The notes beneath the pieces are model-generated. The model worked only from the letters and a program-made list of their open reading frames with translations. It ran no database searches and was not told the DNA's origin. Shown in pieces: positions 7,378 through 8,817 of a DNA stretch of 8,817 bases. Where the stretch lies: positions 1 to 8,817 of the forward strand of contig JALNYD010000104.1 in assembly GCA_023230025.1 (NCBI GenBank). Direction: 5' to 3'. The position numbers were made by a program, and so were the translations under genes. The DNA is from Candidatus Cloacimonadota bacterium. Its GTDB lineage: Bacteria; Cloacimonadota; Cloacimonadia; Cloacimonadales; Cloacimonadaceae. The first letter of the stretch is position 1; the number at the start of each line of letters is the position of its first letter.

Positions 7378-7866
7378 ATGTCTGATACAAAGAATAACAC
7401 TATTACAAAGACAAGTACCAATACTGGACTTGCAGATAAAAACAAAGTCAGCCTGGTAGAATTGATCATGATTCTGCTGCTGGTGGGTCTAATATTTGTG
7501 TTTGTTTTCGGCATGCGCCAACTCAAGATCGATAAAGCTGCTGAAGCATTGGCACAAACTAAGTTTGAAACTCTGATCCCTACATTGCAGGAAGCTATTG
7601 CAGCCGCCGAAGAGTTCAAAAAAACTGATGACTTTGGTGAATATCCCTTTGATATCAGCCAGATGAACCTGGGCGATATCACAATGGATGATTTTGTGCT
7701 TGAGTATGATGGTGAGAATTATGCCTTTGTTGCCACTACCAAAGAATCCTTTGGTAAGGCTGGGATCAAGGTTACTTATGTTCTGGCAGATCGCAGTTAC
7801 AGCGTTGAAGATCCTGCTCCTGAACGCAAGCCCACCATCCGTGATGAGTGGTTACCTCAAGAATAA
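7378..7866 (+). CDS. Type IV pilin/pseudopilin-like single-pass membrane protein
   Basis: A 162-residue protein with a 23-residue hydrophilic leader rich in Thr, Asn and Lys, then KVSLVELIMILLLVGLIFV (residues 23-41). This has the look of a class III (prepilin) N-terminus: aromatic or aliphatic +1, S-L-V-E with Glu28 at +5 if cleavage falls after Lys23, and one continuous hydrophobic helix to about 45. After the helix come an amphipathic stretch, a 'FGEYPF' segment and a small mixed domain with acidic, Pro-rich C-terminus. Position -1 is Lys, not the usual Gly, so processing by prepilin peptidase is doubtful; it may instead remain an inner-membrane protein with a single anchor. GGGAGAAG at 7367-7374 is a good ribosome site. 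It lies between two terminators and so appears monocistronic. No other pilus gene is in the window. Confidence 0.6.
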   Translation: MSDTKNNTITKTSTNTGLADKNKVSLVELIMILLLVGLIFVFVFGMRQLKIDKAAEALAQTKFETLIPTLQEAIAAAEEFKKTDDFGEYPFDISQMNLGDITMDDFVLEYDGENYAFVATTKESFGKAGIKVTYVLADRSYSVEDPAPERKPTIRDEWLPQE

Positions 7867-7891
7867 CACGCTCTGCAATTGTTACTCTCTT

Positions 7892-7924
7892 ATAGCGGCA
7901 CTAATCTGGTGCCGCTATTCTTTA
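7892..7924 (+). terminator. Strong intrinsic terminator after the pilin-like gene
   Basis: ATAGCGGCAC (7892-7901) and GTGCCGCTAT (7909-7918) form a perfect 10-bp stem around a 7-nt loop (TAATCTG), followed by TCTTTA. It starts 26 bp after the stop codon of the pilin-like gene. The opposite strand has no T-run, so it works in the plus direction only. Confidence 0.85.
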
Positions 7925-8193
7925 TAGTCGTTGAAATCCCGGAGCTATAACCAGGCTCATTTCACATAATACTGAGGTTCACAATGCTATAGGATATCGG
8001 AGGTGTCTTGCTAATAGGGGAGAGACAGACTCACAATCGCTTTAAAGACTTCCATTTTTAGCAAAGAAGATTACATGAGGATGAAGGCATTGGTCAACAA
8101 GGCTGACGTGCTGGGGTCACGCTACGGGCTCAATACCATTTATCCTGATCCATACTCACGATACTGAACGCACAGGAGTTATGCCAACCACAC
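7925..8193. other. Intergenic region between convergent genes; mostly featureless
   Basis: This stretch of about 270 bp separates the plus-strand terminator from the minus-strand terminator. I see no RNA gene, repeat or clear promoter. The only notable content is an open stretch at 8018-8167 that reads like protein and is listed separately. Confidence 0.5.
8018..8167 (+). pseudogene. Possible coding remnant or tiny ORF (30 codons from ATG 8075)
   Basis: From the stop at 8015-8017 to TGA 8165-8167 the frame is open. The end reads 'SKEDYMRMKALVNKADVLG' and continues with a Tyr/Pro-rich tail, with amino-acid usage like real protein rather than random sequence. An ATG at 8075 would give a 30-residue product, but there is no convincing ribosome site before it. 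It might be the tail of a decayed gene. I recognise no family, and chance is a serious alternative. Confidence 0.2.
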
Positions 8194-8224
8194 AAAAAAG
8201 CCGGATGAGAAGTTCACCCGGCTT
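8194..8224 (-). terminator. Intrinsic terminator of the minus-strand secreted-protein gene
   Basis: Read on the minus strand, AAGCCGG (8224-8218) pairs with CCGGCTT (8204-8198) around a 13-nt loop, and the stem runs straight into a T-tract (8199-8194). It lies 22 bp beyond the stop codon of the minus-strand gene. The plus strand lacks a T-run after the stem. Confidence 0.8.
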
Positions 8225-8246
8225 AATATGAGTGTATGGAGTTGGC

Positions 8247-8817
8247 TTATTTCATCAGGATCATCTTACGGGTATTGCTGTAATCACCTGATTGCATTTT
8301 ATAGAAATAAACGCCGCTTGCTACTGGCCGTTTGTTGTCATCGAGGCCATTCCAGGCTACGTTGTGATTGCCAGAGTTCATCTGATTGTTAACCAGAGTC
8401 TTCACTTTCTGCCCCAGAATGTTAAAGACTTCAATCTTAACATGAGCAGATTCTTTGAGAGCGAAGCGCACTGTTGTATTGGGATTGAAGGGATTGGGGT
8501 AGTTGCCTTGCAAAGCGGTTACTGCGGGGCTGTGATTGTCCTGGTTACTTACAGGAGTGGCACTACCCATGAGCGGTATGTTTACACTGGATGCATTGGG
8601 ATCATCAGAAACAACGATCAGATAGCCGGCAAACACACCTTCTTCGGTGGGTCTGAAGGCTATGTTCAGATCCATGCTTTCTCCTGCTGGCAACACGTAG
8701 TTCATGAAGCGCAAGGGTGGATCAGATTCTTGATCCAGAGAGTAGGGCGAAGGAATCTGCAGTGTCCCAATCATGTTTGCATCTCCTGTATTGGAGAAGC
8801 TGAAGGGGAGGATTACT
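8247..8817 (-). CDS. C-terminal part of a large secreted protein with Ig-like and type IX-style sorting domains (partial)
   Basis: The frame stays open to the right edge, so the gene is cut by the window and its start lies outside; 189 residues are visible. An internal ATG at 8774 is not the start, because the preceding codons ('LPFSFSNTGDAN') continue the same domain. The first part ('FSNTGDAN', 'AGESMDLNIAF', 'GYLIVVSDDPN', 'VNIPLMGSA') matches the Ig-like ASPM/SPD-2/Hydin or DUF1573 pattern. After a short linker, 8250-8507 encode a C-terminal domain beginning GNYPNPFNPNT, followed by 'VKIEVFNILGQKVKTL', 'W.G.D....PVASGVYFYKM' and a final Arg-Lys-Met-Ile-Leu-Met-Lys. This is the FlgD-Ig/type A sorting family used for export and surface attachment in Bacteroidetes and relatives. 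The N-terminal catalytic or binding part is not visible, so the function is unknown. A terminator follows at 8194-8224. Confidence 0.88.
   Translation of the reverse strand, partial: VILPFSFSNTGDANMIGTLQIPSPYSLDQESDPPLRFMNYVLPAGESMDLNIAFRPTEEGVFAGYLIVVSDDPNASSVNIPLMGSATPVSNQDNHSPAVTALQGNYPNPFNPNTTVRFALKESAHVKIEVFNILGQKVKTLVNNQMNSGNHNVAWNGLDDNKRPVASGVYFYKMQSGDYSNTRKMILMK

Noticed and set aside
7227..7682. 151-codon minus-strand open frame across the pilin-like gene and its leader
   Set aside because: The plus-strand gene here has a good ribosome site, a membrane helix and a terminator. The minus frame runs through the promoter region and has no start signal.
8181..8231. 16-codon ORF (starting MPTTQ) preceded by AGGAG
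   Set aside because: It is very short and runs straight through the stem of the minus-strand terminator, so the ribosome-site match is probably chance.
1..8817. CRISPR array, tRNA, rRNA, transposase or phage genes
   Set aside because: I looked for regularly spaced repeats, cloverleaf-like arms and typical protein motifs on both strands by eye and saw none.

Overview
The window looks like chromosomal DNA of an anaerobic bacterium of the Fibrobacteres-Chlorobi-Bacteroidetes (FCB) superphylum, most likely Cloacimonadota-like. The best clue is the gene entering from the right edge. Its product ends in an Ig-like domain plus a 'YPNPFNP...' C-terminal sorting-type domain (FlgD-Ig / type IX secretion tail), which is typical of that superphylum. 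The secreted lipoproteins with TolB-like repeats fit too. The taxonomic call is an inference from protein style; there is no rRNA or other marker gene here.

Layout. (1) Positions 1-1579 hold a tight plus-strand cluster of cell-envelope genes: the last codons of an upstream lipoprotein gene, a complete paralogous lipoprotein (42-1076), and a short secreted-protein gene broken by a frameshift and a premature end (1084-1579). The broken gene stops inside one arm of an imperfect inverted repeat (1573-1682), and about 190 bp of unassigned spacer follows. (2) Positions 1874-7193 hold two plus-strand genes 31 bp apart, probably an operon. The first is a 1345-residue protein whose C-terminal third is a pyruvate,phosphate dikinase (PPDK)-type ATP-grasp plus phosphohistidine module, with no PEP/pyruvate barrel and about 850 unrecognised residues in front. 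The second is a long, divergent glyceraldehyde-3-phosphate dehydrogenase (GAPDH). A stem-loop terminator follows. (3) Positions 7378-7866 hold a monocistronic gene for a small type IV pilin-like membrane protein, closed by a strong terminator. (4) Positions 7925-8193 are non-coding apart from a possible coding remnant. (5) At 8194-8817 a minus-strand terminator and the 3' end of a large secreted protein gene enter from the right.

The most interesting part is the central pair. A phosphotransfer enzyme that has kept the ATP-binding and phosphohistidine machinery, but has a giant unknown N-terminal region in place of the usual acceptor domain, is co-transcribed with a central glycolytic enzyme. 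The acceptor of the phosphoryl group cannot be read from the sequence. I saw no CRISPR array, tRNA, rRNA, transposase or phage gene.
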